Shown here one piece after another: positions 18,476 through 28,100 of a stretch of DNA of 29,016 nt (positions are counted from its first letter, which is position 1; every line of letters begins with the position of its first letter). Position numbers and translations under genes: made by a program. The stretch comes from CAZALT01 sp964485515 (GTDB lineage Bacteria; Actinomycetota; Acidimicrobiia; Acidimicrobiales; Acidimicrobilacustridaceae). The stretch is taken from assembly GCA_964485515.1 (NCBI GenBank), contig CAZALT010000025.1:1-29016 (forward strand), given 5' to 3'. Under the pieces are notes generated by a model. It had not been told where the DNA came from, ran no database searches, and worked only from the letters and a program-made list of their open reading frames with translations.

Positions 18476-20474
18476 GCAGAGATACGACCGGCTCGATGAG
18501 CTCGCCAACCGGTACTTCCCCGGCCGGGTCGTCCGTAAGGACCTCGTTCGGCAGGTCAAGGTCGGTGCCAGCGTGCCCGTGTATGTGCTCGAGTTCCTCC
18601 TCGGCAAGTACTGCGCCTCAGACGACCCTGCTGCCATCGAGGCCGGGCTCAAGGTCGTGAACCAGACGCTGGCCGACAACTTCATCCGACCCGACGAGTC
18701 GGAGAAGGCCAAGGCCGAACTGAAGAAGAAGGGTAAGCACCGACTGATCGACAAGGTCGACGTGCGCTTCGTCGAGAGCGACAAGAAGTTCTGGGCGACG
18801 CTCCACAGCTTTGGCTCCAAGTTCGTGAACATCCCCGAGGAGATCGTCTACAAGTACGACAGGCTTCTCGGTGGCGGAGCCTGGTCCCAACTCGACCTGG
18901 TGTACAACGACCTGGAGGACTCGGCGCAGAAGACGCCCTTCTACATCCAGGCGCTCAAGCCCATCCAGGTCGCGGCCTTCGACCGAGACGCCTACATCGA
19001 GGCGCGGCGCGAGTTCAGCCGCGACGACTGGCTTGATCTCGTCATGCGCACCCTCGGCCTCGAGGCGGCCGAGTACGACCTCAGAGGGAAGCTCCTCGCG
19101 CTCACGCGGCTCATTCCCATGACCGAGCGCAACTACAACCTCATCGAGCTTGGGCCGTGGGGGACTGGCAAGTCGTTCGTGTTCCGCGAGTCGAACCCGA
19201 ACACGATCCTCATTTCAGGCGGCAAGGTCACCGTCGCCCAACTCTTCGTGAACATGTCGACGGGCCGAGTGGGCTTGCTCGGCACGTGGGACGTCGTCGC
19301 ATTCGACGAGGTCGCCGGCCTGCAGATGTCCGACTCCACCGTCGTCAACATGCTCAAGGACTTCATGGAGTCTGGATCCTTCGCCCGAGGCAAGGAGGAG
19401 ATCCCTGCGGAAGCGTCGATCGTCTTCGTGGGGAACACCTCCAAGCCCCACGAGGAGCTGATACGCACCGCTCACCTCTTCGCCGATCTTCCCCCTTCGA
19501 TGATCGACCCGGCCTTCCTCGACCGACTGCACTACTACCTCCCGGGCTGGGAAGCTCCCAAGCTCGAGAAGCGGCTGTTCACCGATCACTTCGGTTTCGT
19601 CTCCGACTTCTTCGCCGAAGCGCTGCGCCAGGAACGCAAGCGCTCGTTCGTCACCGCTCTCGACAGTGACTTCTCGCTCGGCTCGCACCTTGCTGCTCGC
19701 GATGAGAAGGCGGTGCGCAAGACGGTCTCTGGACTCCTGAAGATCCTCCACCCCCACGGCGAGTGGAGCCACGGCGATCTTCGGGAGTACCTCGAGTTCG
19801 CCCTCGAAGGACGCCGGCGGGTCAAGGAGCAGCTGAAGAAGCTCGCCGCGCACGACTACGCCAAGACATCCTTCTCCTACATCGAGAACGACACCGGACG
19901 CGAGATCTGGGTCGACCTTCCCGAGCAGGCCGACGAGCTTGACCTCGAAGCGGACCTCGACGAGGTCGAGGCTGAAGCCGAGGTGGCCGCGAAGCGATCC
20001 ACGGCTGAGCTCATCATCGGCGGTGAGAGCAAGACCGTCGAGTTCAAGCGGACCGCTCGGTACAACGCACACACCGAGGCCGCGGACAAGCGACTCGAAC
20101 ACGAGGTCGTCAAGAGCGTGGCCGGGTTCCTGAACGCGGCGGGCGGAACGCTGTTGATCGGGGTGCACGACGAGCAGCGAGTGACTGGGATCGATGTCGA
20201 CTACTCGCTCCTTGGGAAGCGGCAGGATCGCGACGGCTTCGAGAACTGGCTCGTCGGCAAGCTGATCGGCGAACTCGGACAGCCGGCCGTCGGCTCGTAC
20301 GTCGAGATCTCGTTCGAGGCGTTCGATGACGGCGACGTGTGTCGCGTCGACGTCAAGCCAAGCAACCAACCCGTCTACGCCGGCGAGGACGCCCAGCTCT
20401 TCGTCCGCATGGGCAACTCCACCCGCTCGTACAACACGCGCGACGCGATCGAGTACATCCGGACTCGCTGGTAG
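18462..20474 (+). CDS. brxL: BrxL-type AAA+ protein with a C-terminal AlbA_2/Schlafen-like domain
   Basis: This 670-residue protein opens with LDELANRYFPGRVVRKDL and VPVYVLEFLLGKYCAS, the hallmarks of the BrxL N-terminal domain. The AAA+ ATPase core has Walker A GPWGTGKS (G231-S238), Walker B VVAFDEVAG (D282-E283) and VFVGNTS as sensor. Canonical type 1 BrxL ends in a Lon-protease-like domain. Here an acidic linker (about 488-512) leads instead into KTVEFKRTA, VAGFLNAAGGTLLIGVHD and FVRMGNSTRSY...YIRTRW (about 513-670), which match the AlbA_2 (Schlafen-type) domain, a nucleic-acid-associated fold. BrxL is a DNA-binding ring ATPase and the downstream effector or regulator of type 1 BREX; the domain exchange suggests a different output. 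It is the last gene of the operon, with its ATG overlapping pglZ by 14 bases. Confidence 0.9.
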   Translation: MTLTEQRYDRLDELANRYFPGRVVRKDLVRQVKVGASVPVYVLEFLLGKYCASDDPAAIEAGLKVVNQTLADNFIRPDESEKAKAELKKKGKHRLIDKVDVRFVESDKKFWATLHSFGSKFVNIPEEIVYKYDRLLGGGAWSQLDLVYNDLEDSAQKTPFYIQALKPIQVAAFDRDAYIEARREFSRDDWLDLVMRTLGLEAAEYDLRGKLLALTRLIPMTERNYNLIELGPWGTGKSFVFRESNPNTILISGGKVTVAQLFVNMSTGRVGLLGTWDVVAFDEVAGLQMSDSTVVNMLKDFMESGSFARGKEEIPAEASIVFVGNTSKPHEELIRTAHLFADLPPSMIDPAFLDRLHYYLPGWEAPKLEKRLFTDHFGFVSDFFAEALRQERKRSFVTALDSDFSLGSHLAARDEKAVRKTVSGLLKILHPHGEWSHGDLREYLEFALEGRRRVKEQLKKLAAHDYAKTSFSYIENDTGREIWVDLPEQADELDLEADLDEVEAEAEVAAKRSTAELIIGGESKTVEFKRTARYNAHTEAADKRLEHEVVKSVAGFLNAAGGTLLIGVHDEQRVTGIDVDYSLLGKRQDRDGFENWLVGKLIGELGQPAVGSYVEISFEAFDDGDVCRVDVKPSNQPVYAGEDAQLFVRMGNSTRSYNTRDAIEYIRTRW

Positions 20475-20572
20475 CGGCATCGACCTGTCGGACGGGTCTG
20501 AACGCTTCGCGGTGCGTGCTCCAAGGCGTCCTGCAGGACTGGATCAACCGCGGAGGGGCATCGAAGCGGCGG

Positions 20573-21511
20573 CTACGCGTCCGTCCCATCGTCGTCCGCG
20601 ATCGAGAGATCGAATTCGAGGGGACGGGCACGACCGTAGGCAACCCCGAACTGATCGATCAGTGGACGATGCCAGGGCGTCGGGTAGACCGACTCGATTG
20701 TCAGTCCCGAGCGGTCGGAGAGGAGTGCCCGCAGGTGCCGCTTCGCCGAGCCTCGGACAACGATTGAGAATGCCTCAACGGGGCTTCCTGAGCCTGAGGT
20801 GTTCGAAGCCTGCCCGCGCTTCTCGAACCGTTTGCTCACCCAATCGTTCGAGTCGTCGCCGAGTTCCAACGGAATGGTCGACGTGTTCCTCCCTTTGGGT
20901 TTCGACAGTTCTCCGAGGAGGAACGACCCTCGCTGCATCCGCAACCGCTCGGTCACGTCAGGAGGCCGGTACCACCAGACTCGCTGACCCAAGGACGATG
21001 TCACTGAGTTCGATGTCCCAGCGAAAGGTCGGGCATCCATCGGCTCGATCCATCGCTCCCGCGGTGGGCGGCGAATCGCAAACAGGCGGCCTGACTGACT
21101 GTCGAGTGCAGTGGGTTCGGAAGGATTGGCGAAGGCGACCATCCACAACGCCACGAGGGGGTCGGTTGTCACGTCGAGCAGCGGGGTCGCCGCGCCGTGG
21201 TGCTGGATACTCGCCAGGAGGGCAAGATCCGGCAAGGTCGCAGCTTCATGCGTGTCAATGTTCGCCTTCCTGGCTGCATCGATCAGGTCAGTTGTCGCGC
21301 GACCGACGGTCGCCTGCTCGTGCTTGTACGTCCGGCCATCGGCGTTCAGTACGCGCGTGTGCATCGCAGGCTCGATCCCAAAGCGCTTGTCTGCCTGCCC
21401 GCGCCAGAGCCACACCTCGTCCTTGAACGTTGAATGCATCCACATAGCGGCGGAGACGATGTCGCGAGCGGCTTGCTCGCCATTCTCCGTGGGAGGAGTC
21501 CAGGACAGCAC
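20573..21511 (-). CDS. FRG-domain protein
   Basis: This 312-residue protein has the FRG signature: VWLWRGQ (W36-R37-G38), a following RFGIEPAMHTR segment, and the central block LLASIQHHGAATPLLDVTTDP (Q103-P118) with ALWMVAF. FRG domains are widespread in bacterial defence islands and near toxin genes; their activity is not established. The gene is convergent with brxL, with 98 bases between stops, so it has its own promoter. The best available start is a GTG at 21511 with a poor ribosome binding site; the frame stays open about 70 bases further upstream without another good start, so the N-terminus could be slightly truncated or misplaced. No membrane segment is visible. Confidence 0.8.
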   Translation of the reverse strand: MLSWTPPTENGEQAARDIVSAAMWMHSTFKDEVWLWRGQADKRFGIEPAMHTRVLNADGRTYKHEQATVGRATTDLIDAARKANIDTHEAATLPDLALLASIQHHGAATPLLDVTTDPLVALWMVAFANPSEPTALDSQSGRLFAIRRPPRERWIEPMDARPFAGTSNSVTSSLGQRVWWYRPPDVTERLRMQRGSFLLGELSKPKGRNTSTIPLELGDDSNDWVSKRFEKRGQASNTSGSGSPVEAFSIVVRGSAKRHLRALLSDRSGLTIESVYPTPWHRPLIDQFGVAYGRARPLEFDLSIADDDGTDA

Positions 21512-21583
21512 GAGATGGACGGTACCCCCGATCCTGAGCGACCCGAGAACTCTGCACCGGGCAGTGGCTGTCGATCGGGGACA

Positions 21584-21760
21584 TCATCGATCGAACGGCC
21601 TAAACCAGCCTTTCGGGTGGAGATTCACGTACCCCCCACGCTGGTAGAGCTCCGACTCAGGGTCCTTCGCGCCGTCGAGGGCGGGGTTGTAGAGGACCTC
21701 GACGTCGAGATCCTCGAAGTGGATGTCCTTCACCCACCCGTAGTCCGGTTGGATCGACCA
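21584..21760 (-). pseudogene. C-terminal gene remnant
   Basis: A protein-like reading runs on the minus strand through IQPDYGWVKDIHFEDLD, EVLYNPALDGAKDPES and LYQRGGYVNLHPKGWFRPFD to a stop at 21584-21586. No start or N-terminal part is present, and an in-frame stop lies about 55 bases upstream of the convincing part. It is probably the tail of a gene of about 60 surviving codons cut off by rearrangement. I do not recognise the family with confidence. Confidence 0.45.
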
Positions 21761-21935
21761 CCGCAGTGCAGGTGTACGGCCAGGGCGGAGACTTGAACGC
21801 CAATGTCGCGAACAAGGGCGGCATCAGTTCGAGCAGCATGAGCGGCCCCATGGGCGTCGCAACCGACCGTGCCGGGGCCTCTACGTCGGCGACTCAGGAA
21901 ACAAGCACGCGCTGGTCTACGCCCCCCTGCTGACC
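21745..21935 (+). pseudogene. NHL-repeat (beta-propeller) fragment, frameshifted
   Basis: The plus strand reads PVGSTTAVQVYGQGGDLNAN, then SGPMGVATDRAG, in one frame. In the next frame it continues as GLYVGDSGNKHALVYAP. Together these make an NHL-type propeller repeat of the GVA-D--G-LYV-DSGN--VLVY pattern. The frame change falls in the G-run at 21874-21877, where one G appears to be missing. There is no start, no stop and no further repeats, so this is debris of a larger, probably secreted, propeller protein. Confidence 0.6.
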
Positions 21936-22035
21936 GCGCCAGTCGGCCGCCGTCCTCGCCGCGGCACCCCGAGACTCCAGGTCTTGCCCACCAGTACTCT
22001 TGAGCGTCGAAGAGACCGAGCGGCCCGCTCGGATC

Positions 22036-22042
22036 GGGAGGG
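22036..22042 (+). promoter_or_regulatory. Ribosome binding site that sets the DUF6361 start
   Basis: GGGAGGG ends seven bases before GTG at 22050. This favours the GTG over the in-frame ATG at 21984, which lacks such a site and would add 22 Arg-rich residues not expected in the family. Confidence 0.6.
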
Positions 22043-22049
22043 CCGCAGC

Positions 22050-23309
22050 GTGGCGTCGTTCATCAACTGGCTGGATCACTCCGAGGAGGACCAGCGGCGC
22101 GTCCGAGAGATGCTCCAGCTCTTCTCGGACAAGGACACCGTTGATGACCTCGGCATCGGCACCATCCGAGACGCGATCAGCAACGCGCTCTTCCCCGGCA
22201 CGTCCGTCATCCAGACCCGGGCTCGCTACCTCCTCTTCGTCCCATGGCTCTTCCGGCGTGCCGAGCAACGCCACCCGCAGCAGCTCGTCGCCAAGGCCAT
22301 GGACATGGAGCGCAACCTCATCGGCGCGCTCAAGGCCGGCGGAGACCGCAACGGCCTCATCGGTGTCGACGCCGGCCGCAACGTCCGCACCCTCCCATCA
22401 GCGATCTTCTGGGGCGGACTTACCCGCTACGGCGTCTTCCAGGCACCATCACTCAGCATCCGCCAGTACGGGCGCTATGTCGCCCGTGGCCTCGCAGCGT
22501 CCGACATGGAGGACGAGATCGGTGACCGCGCACCGTCCTTCTGGCAACGCGACATCCCGGATCCCCCAGCCGACCTCTTCACGTTCAAGGAAGCGAACTT
22601 CGACCTGACCGACGACGAAGCCGGATGGCTGTGCGAACGGATCATCACCTCCGACCGCGATGGTGACGGCGCAAGCCTGCTCACCGCCTACGTCCGCGAC
22701 CTCCAACGCGGTGTAGAACTCGCGTCGGTCGACAACGTTTGGGACGCCGACCTCCCTGCGGACACGCCGCTCGCCATGACCGACCTGGTCCATCACGGCG
22801 AGCGGTTCTCCTGTGCCGTGCATGGCGCCGCTCTTCTCTACAACCTCAGCCTCGCCGAAGAGCGCGCCAAGACCGACCTTGAACCGAAGGCCGGTACCTC
22901 GCCCGACGACTACCGCGACCGACTCCACCAGTGGACCGCCAACGCCACCCGCGTCCGGCTGAGCGAATGGGCGTCCTCCATTGCCGACTTCCGCGATTGC
23001 ATCATCGACACAGGAGTCCGCATCCCTCCCCCGACGCTCCGCTTCCTCAACAACTGGGCAGCATTCCTCGCTGCCGACGCGGCGCACATCGCGTCGTCGG
23101 AAGAAGCGCGTGCCATCGTGCGCGGCCGCGAGCTCGAACACAAACGCGGCCAAGCGCGCCTCGCCAACAAGAAGCGCCTCGCCGAGTGGGGCGGTGATGC
23201 GGGAACCACGCCTCTCTCATATCGGTGGGGACAGGTGCAACGCATGCTTGGCGACGTCGCCGACGGGCTCAGTCGATCGGTTGTCGAAGGTTCGCATGCT
23301 GTCGCCTGA
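22050..23309 (+). CDS. DUF6361 family protein, first gene of the PLD-helicase operon
   Basis: This 419-residue protein opens with FINWLDHSEEDQRRVREMLQ, then DLGIGTIRDAISNALFPGTS and QTRARYLLFVPWLFR. That is the conserved N-terminal pattern of DUF6361, a family of unknown function found next to PLD-like and helicase genes. A helical C-terminal half with a basic stretch (ELEHKRGQARLANKKR, about 360-375) could contact nucleic acid (inference). No enzyme motif or membrane segment is visible. Its last 14 bases overlap the start of the PLD gene, implying co-translation and a shared function. It is probably a structural or sensing partner of the nuclease and helicase that follow. The promoter must lie in the debris region just upstream, or transcription reads in from farther left. 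Confidence 0.82.
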   Translation: MASFINWLDHSEEDQRRVREMLQLFSDKDTVDDLGIGTIRDAISNALFPGTSVIQTRARYLLFVPWLFRRAEQRHPQQLVAKAMDMERNLIGALKAGGDRNGLIGVDAGRNVRTLPSAIFWGGLTRYGVFQAPSLSIRQYGRYVARGLAASDMEDEIGDRAPSFWQRDIPDPPADLFTFKEANFDLTDDEAGWLCERIITSDRDGDGASLLTAYVRDLQRGVELASVDNVWDADLPADTPLAMTDLVHHGERFSCAVHGAALLYNLSLAEERAKTDLEPKAGTSPDDYRDRLHQWTANATRVRLSEWASSIADFRDCIIDTGVRIPPPTLRFLNNWAAFLAADAAHIASSEEARAIVRGRELEHKRGQARLANKKRLAEWGGDAGTTPLSYRWGQVQRMLGDVADGLSRSVVEGSHAVA

Positions 23310-25122
23310 CGACCGCACGCTCTTGGTCGATCTGCTCGCACCGCCCGAAGCCGGGTACCGGCTCGAACGCGCGGTGGCCACCACCTTCACACTTCATCTC
23401 ACCGCCCTGCTCCCGGTCCCGCTCGCGCTCGCCGGAGCCGACCTCAGCTCGTCCACCGACCCGCTCAGCATCCTCCAGGCCGTGCGCAACTACGCCGACC
23501 GCATCGACGTCTTCTGCCAAGCCGGGCACGTCTCCGTCCCCGCACAGCGCAACGATCTCCTCGCGTTCGTGGAACCTATGGTCCATCAGGTCAAGGCGCC
23601 GCGACCCGGACACCTCTTCCACCCCAAGCTCTGGGTCCTGCGCTTCGCCAACGACGACGGCGACGAGCGCTACCGCCTCGTCTGCGGCTCTCGCAACCTC
23701 ACCAACGACAGAGCGTGGGACGCCGTCATCAACCTCGACGGCCGCCGCACGCTGCAACGCCGCGCCGTCAACCGACCGGTCGCGGACTTCCTCACCTCAT
23801 TGGCAGACCGCGTTCCCGCCGGCCTCCCGCGCGAGCGTTTAGCGGCCATCAACGACCTCGCCCAAGGATTGCGCTACGTCGAGTGGGAACGTCCAGACGG
23901 TGTCATCGCCGACAACGATTGGCTTACCTTCCACGTCTTTGGCCCCGGCCGAACGTCACGGCCCGACATGAGCGGCTACCGCCGCCTCGTCGTCTCACCG
24001 TTCCTCAACGACGGGGGCCTCGACGCAGCCTGGCCCGACGGAGCGGGCGACTGCGTTGTCCTGTCCAGGGCCGAGGAACTCGACGCGCTCGGTGACGACT
24101 GGCGCGACTGGCTGCAAGACAACGCCGACATGCGCGTCCTTGACGAAGCCGCAGCGATACCCGACGCCGAATCACCTGACGCCGGACCGCGATGGTCCCT
24201 CTCGGGCCTTCACGCCAAGCTCTTCATCGTTGAGCGCAACAAGCGAGCGCACGTCCACATCGGATCGGCAAACGCCACCGACGCTGCCTGGGGCGGCAAC
24301 GACGAGCTACTCGTCGAAATCGTTGGTCGTGCTGCGACCTACGGAGTCGAGGCTGCGCTCGGCACCTCCGGCTTCGGACGCATCCTGCTCGCGCACACTC
24401 TCGGAGATCCGATCCCCGAAACACCCGACGACGAGTTGCGCCGCACCTTCGAGAACGCGCTCCGAGACCTCGCGTCGCTGACCTACACCGCAACCGTCGA
24501 AGGCGAACACGACGCACCGCTGCTCTGGGTCCGCTCCGACGAACCGCTGCGCGCTGCTGCGAGCCTCCCGCCGGACACGCAGCTCAGCGTCGAACTCCTC
24601 ACCCTCGCCGGTCAGCCGCACCGACCCCCATTCGGCAAGCGCCTCGATCACCGTTGGCAACTCTCCGAGATCGAGGAGATCACGCCCTTCCTCGTCCTGC
24701 GGCTCGGCAGCGGCTCGGGAAGCGGCCGCGTCGAGGTCAGCACCGTCGTCCTCGCTCGGCTCATCGGGGACCCCGCGGATCGCCTCGACCGCGTCCTCGC
24801 CCGCCGGATCGGAACGCCCAGCGAGTTCCTGCGCTTCGTGCTCCTCCTGCTGCAGCTCGCAGGCCGCGAGGGATTCTTCCCCGAAGGGCTCGGAGCCGGA
24901 GGCGGCGGCACCTTCGAGTTCGGTTCGGCAGATGGCGGAGCAGGACTGCTCGAAGCCGTCCTAACGGCCCTCGCCACCACACCAGGCACCATCGACGATA
25001 TCGACCGCCTCGTCACCCGGCTCAGCGCAACCGAGAAGGGCAGAGCCGTTCTCCCTGACGGCTGGACCACCTTCTGGCCATCCGTCGTCGCCGCCCGCGC
25101 CCAGCTCAGGACACGACCATGA
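23296..25122 (+). CDS. Phospholipase-D-like protein with two HxK motifs, probable nuclease
   Basis: This 608-residue protein carries two PLD half-sites: LFHPKLWVLRF with H109 and K111 followed by CGSRNLTND (G131-N134), and GLHAKLFIVER with H306 and K308 followed by HIGSANATD (G323-N326). Paired HxK...GSxN half-sites form one active site in PLD-superfamily nucleases and phosphodiesterases. The Asp of the classical HxKxxxxD is Arg in the first site and Glu in the second, as in several bacterial nuclease subfamilies. A C-terminal region of about 200 residues without motif follows. The ATG at 23296 lies 14 bases inside the DUF6361 gene and gives the N-terminus MLSPDDRTLLVDLL; the longer open frame back to 22981 is only a shadow. 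There is no signal peptide, so a cytoplasmic DNA-cleaving role is more likely than a lipid one. Confidence 0.85.
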   Translation: MLSPDDRTLLVDLLAPPEAGYRLERAVATTFTLHLTALLPVPLALAGADLSSSTDPLSILQAVRNYADRIDVFCQAGHVSVPAQRNDLLAFVEPMVHQVKAPRPGHLFHPKLWVLRFANDDGDERYRLVCGSRNLTNDRAWDAVINLDGRRTLQRRAVNRPVADFLTSLADRVPAGLPRERLAAINDLAQGLRYVEWERPDGVIADNDWLTFHVFGPGRTSRPDMSGYRRLVVSPFLNDGGLDAAWPDGAGDCVVLSRAEELDALGDDWRDWLQDNADMRVLDEAAAIPDAESPDAGPRWSLSGLHAKLFIVERNKRAHVHIGSANATDAAWGGNDELLVEIVGRAATYGVEAALGTSGFGRILLAHTLGDPIPETPDDELRRTFENALRDLASLTYTATVEGEHDAPLLWVRSDEPLRAAASLPPDTQLSVELLTLAGQPHRPPFGKRLDHRWQLSEIEEITPFLVLRLGSGSGSGRVEVSTVVLARLIGDPADRLDRVLARRIGTPSEFLRFVLLLLQLAGREGFFPEGLGAGGGGTFEFGSADGGAGLLEAVLTALATTPGTIDDIDRLVTRLSATEKGRAVLPDGWTTFWPSVVAARAQLRTRP

Positions 25123-28100
25123 GCCGCACACGCTCGGCCGACACGGCCTTCGCAACCCTCAAGGACTTCCAAGTCGACACCGTCGAGTACGTCCTCCGCC
25201 GCCTCTACGACGATCCCGACGACACCGATCGCTTCCTCGTCGCCGACGAGGTCGGCATGGGCAAGACACTCGTCGCCCGCGGCGTCATCGCCGGAGCCAT
25301 CGAACGACTCCAACACGACGACACCGTCGACCGCATCGACATCATCTACATCTGCTCCAATGCCGACATCGCCCGACAGAACATCGCCAAGCTCGACGTC
25401 CGAGGAGACGGCACCAAGCCCCTCTCCACGCGCATCACGATGCTCGCGACACAGCTCCGCGATCTCAACCGCGCCATGCCCGACGGAACCAAGACCGTCA
25501 ACCTCGTCGCGTTCACCCCGGGCACGTCGTTCGACAAGGGACACCGCAGTGGCCGCGTCGAAGAACGTGCCCTCCTGTACTGGCTCCTCGAACCCATCAT
25601 CGACGGGACGCGTGCCGAGAAGAACGCGCTGCAACGCATCTTGCGCATGGACGTGAACGAATACCGCTGGGACTCGATCCTCGCAGGCTTCGACGAACCG
25701 GACTCCGTGCCGGACGCCACTGTCACCAAACGCTTCCGCGCCGCAGCCCGACCATCGCGCGCAACGGCCGACCTTCGCGACTTCGTCGAGGAGATGACAG
25801 GGCGCTACCAGCTCAACGCTGACCAAACCCGACGTCGCCTTGAGATCGTCGGGGCGCTTCGCGCCATGCTCGCGAAGGTGAGCGTCGACTGCCTCGAACC
25901 CGACCTCGTCATCCTCGACGAGTTCCAACGCTTCAAGCACCTCCTCGAACACCCCGACATCGACGCCGAACGCGAAGTCAGCCAACTCGCAAACGACCTC
26001 TTCACGGCCGAACAGGTGAAGGTCCTTCTCCTCTCCGCCACCCCCTACAAGATGTTCACCCTCGCCGAAGAACGCGGCCTCACCGGCGACGACCACTACA
26101 GCGACTTCATCGCCACCGTTGACTTCCTCGAATACCCCAAGCACACGGGCACCAGCCTGCGGCTCAAGACAGCGCTCGCGGACTTCCGGCGTCGTGCCGT
26201 CGCCGGGAGCGACCCCCAAGCAGCGAAGGACCAGGTCGAGAACATCCTCCGCCAGGTCATGTGCCGAACCGAACGCCCAGTCTCCGGCATCGGCGACATG
26301 GTCACCGAGAAGGCCGACCAACCCGACCCGCCAACTGCCGATGACCTCCTCGGCTTCGTCGCGCTCAAGACCATCGCCGACGAGGTCGGCGGCGCGCTCT
26401 CCGTCGAATACTGGAAGTCCGCCCCCTATTTCCTCAACTTCATGGACGGCTACCAGCTCTCCCAGAAGTTCAGGCACGCCGACCTCGATCCCTGGTCCAA
26501 GCGCGCCCTCCTCGAACACGCACAGGTCATCCGCCGCTCCGACCTACGCGGAACAGAGGAGATCGATCCCGCCAACGCTCGGTTCCGCCAACTCGTCTCC
26601 GAGACCCTCGACAAGGGTCTCTGGAAACTCCTCTGGCTCCCACCCTCCATGCCCTATTGCGAGCCAGCCGGCCCCTACGCCGAGATCGACGCGGCCACGG
26701 TCACCAAGCACCTGATCTTCTCCAGTTGGGCCGCCGCGCCGACCGCGATCGCATCCCTCCTGAGCTGGACCGCCACCCACAGGATGCAGGCATCCATCGA
26801 AGGCGACGGCCCCACCCGACCGCGCCTCGCCTACCGGATCGGCGACGACGGACGCCCAGCAGGCATGACCGCACTCGCCCTTTTCTCACCCACACCCGGC
26901 CTGGCGGAACTCACAGACCCGCTCGCCTTTGCGCGCCAGACACCGGACGACGTCCTGCCCGCCGAAGACGCCGTTGCTCACGCCCAGGCTCGCGTCGAAG
27001 GCCTGATCGCCATGGCGGGCCGCGCCAGCTCGACGCTGAGTCGAGACACGTGGTTCTGGGCCGCGCCGTTCGCCATCGACGGCACCGACCACCACCACGA
27101 ACTCGCCGGCGTCATCTCCGAGAAGGACACCGCCTCAGACGACCGCGGGCTCGCCGCTCATCTCGCGGCCGCCGATCAAGCCGCTCGCGATGACGTCGAA
27201 CTCGGCGCACACCCACCCGACCTCGCCCGTTGGGTCGCACTCGTCGGTCTGGCCGGACCTGCCAACGTCGCCTGGCGATCGCTGAGGCGCGTCACCACCG
27301 GGATTCCCGAGATCACCGACGCTGGCATCCGCCGCGCTGCCGCTGTCATCGCCGCGGGTTTCCGCTCCCTCTTCAACCGACCCGAGGTCATGGCTCTCCT
27401 CGACAGCCAAGGAGCGCAACTGGCGTACTGGCAGTCCGTCCTCCTCTATTGCCTCGGCGGCAACCTCCAGGCCGTCCTCGACGAATACCTCCACCACCTC
27501 GTCGGGAATCAGAACCCCAACGACGACGACGCCCTGCTTGCCATGGCGAGCGACATTCGCTCCGCCATCTCACTGCACGTCGCCGCACTCCAAGCCTTCG
27601 ACCCTTCGCGTCCCGACACGCCGCTGCGGTTCAACTCCCGCTTCGCGCTCCGCTACGGCTCAGCCAAGGGCACCGTGAAGACCGACGAGAAGTCCATCGA
27701 GCGCATGTCCGACGTGCAGGCCGCGTTCAACTCACCCTTCTGGCCGATGGTTCTCGCCTCAACATCCGTCGGACAAGAAGGCATCGACTTCCACTGGTGG
27801 TGCCACTCGCTCGTCCATTGGAACCTTCCCGCCAACCCCGCGGACTTCGAGCAGCGCGAGGGACGCGTTCACCGCTTCAAGGGACACGCCGTCCGCAAGA
27901 ACGTCGCGGACGCACACCGCACCGACGCACTGCGCGCCGATACCACCGACCCATGGGTCGCTGCGTTCGCCGCCGCCGAACGCACGCGACAGCCCGGCAT
28001 GAACGACCTCTGGCCGTGGTGGACCTACCCCGGCGACGCGAAGATTGAACGCTGGATCCCCTCGTTCCCTCTCAGCAAGGACCAGGCACGCGAGGGTCGT

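Noticed and set aside
3585..20474. Type 2 (Pgl) or type 6 BREX assignment
   Set aside because: There is no PglW kinase, BrxD or BrxHI; the operon ends in a BrxL-type gene, so the core is type 1 despite brxE.
19215..20480. Minus-strand open frame of 421 codons opposite brxL
   Set aside because: It is a shadow of brxL; the sense strand has Walker motifs and an AlbA_2-like tail.
24648..26519. Very long minus-strand open frame (623 codons) across the PLD and helicase genes
   Set aside because: It is the mirror of strong G/C third-position bias. The plus-strand proteins carry clear motifs, while the antisense product is Gly/Val/Glu-rich without any family pattern.
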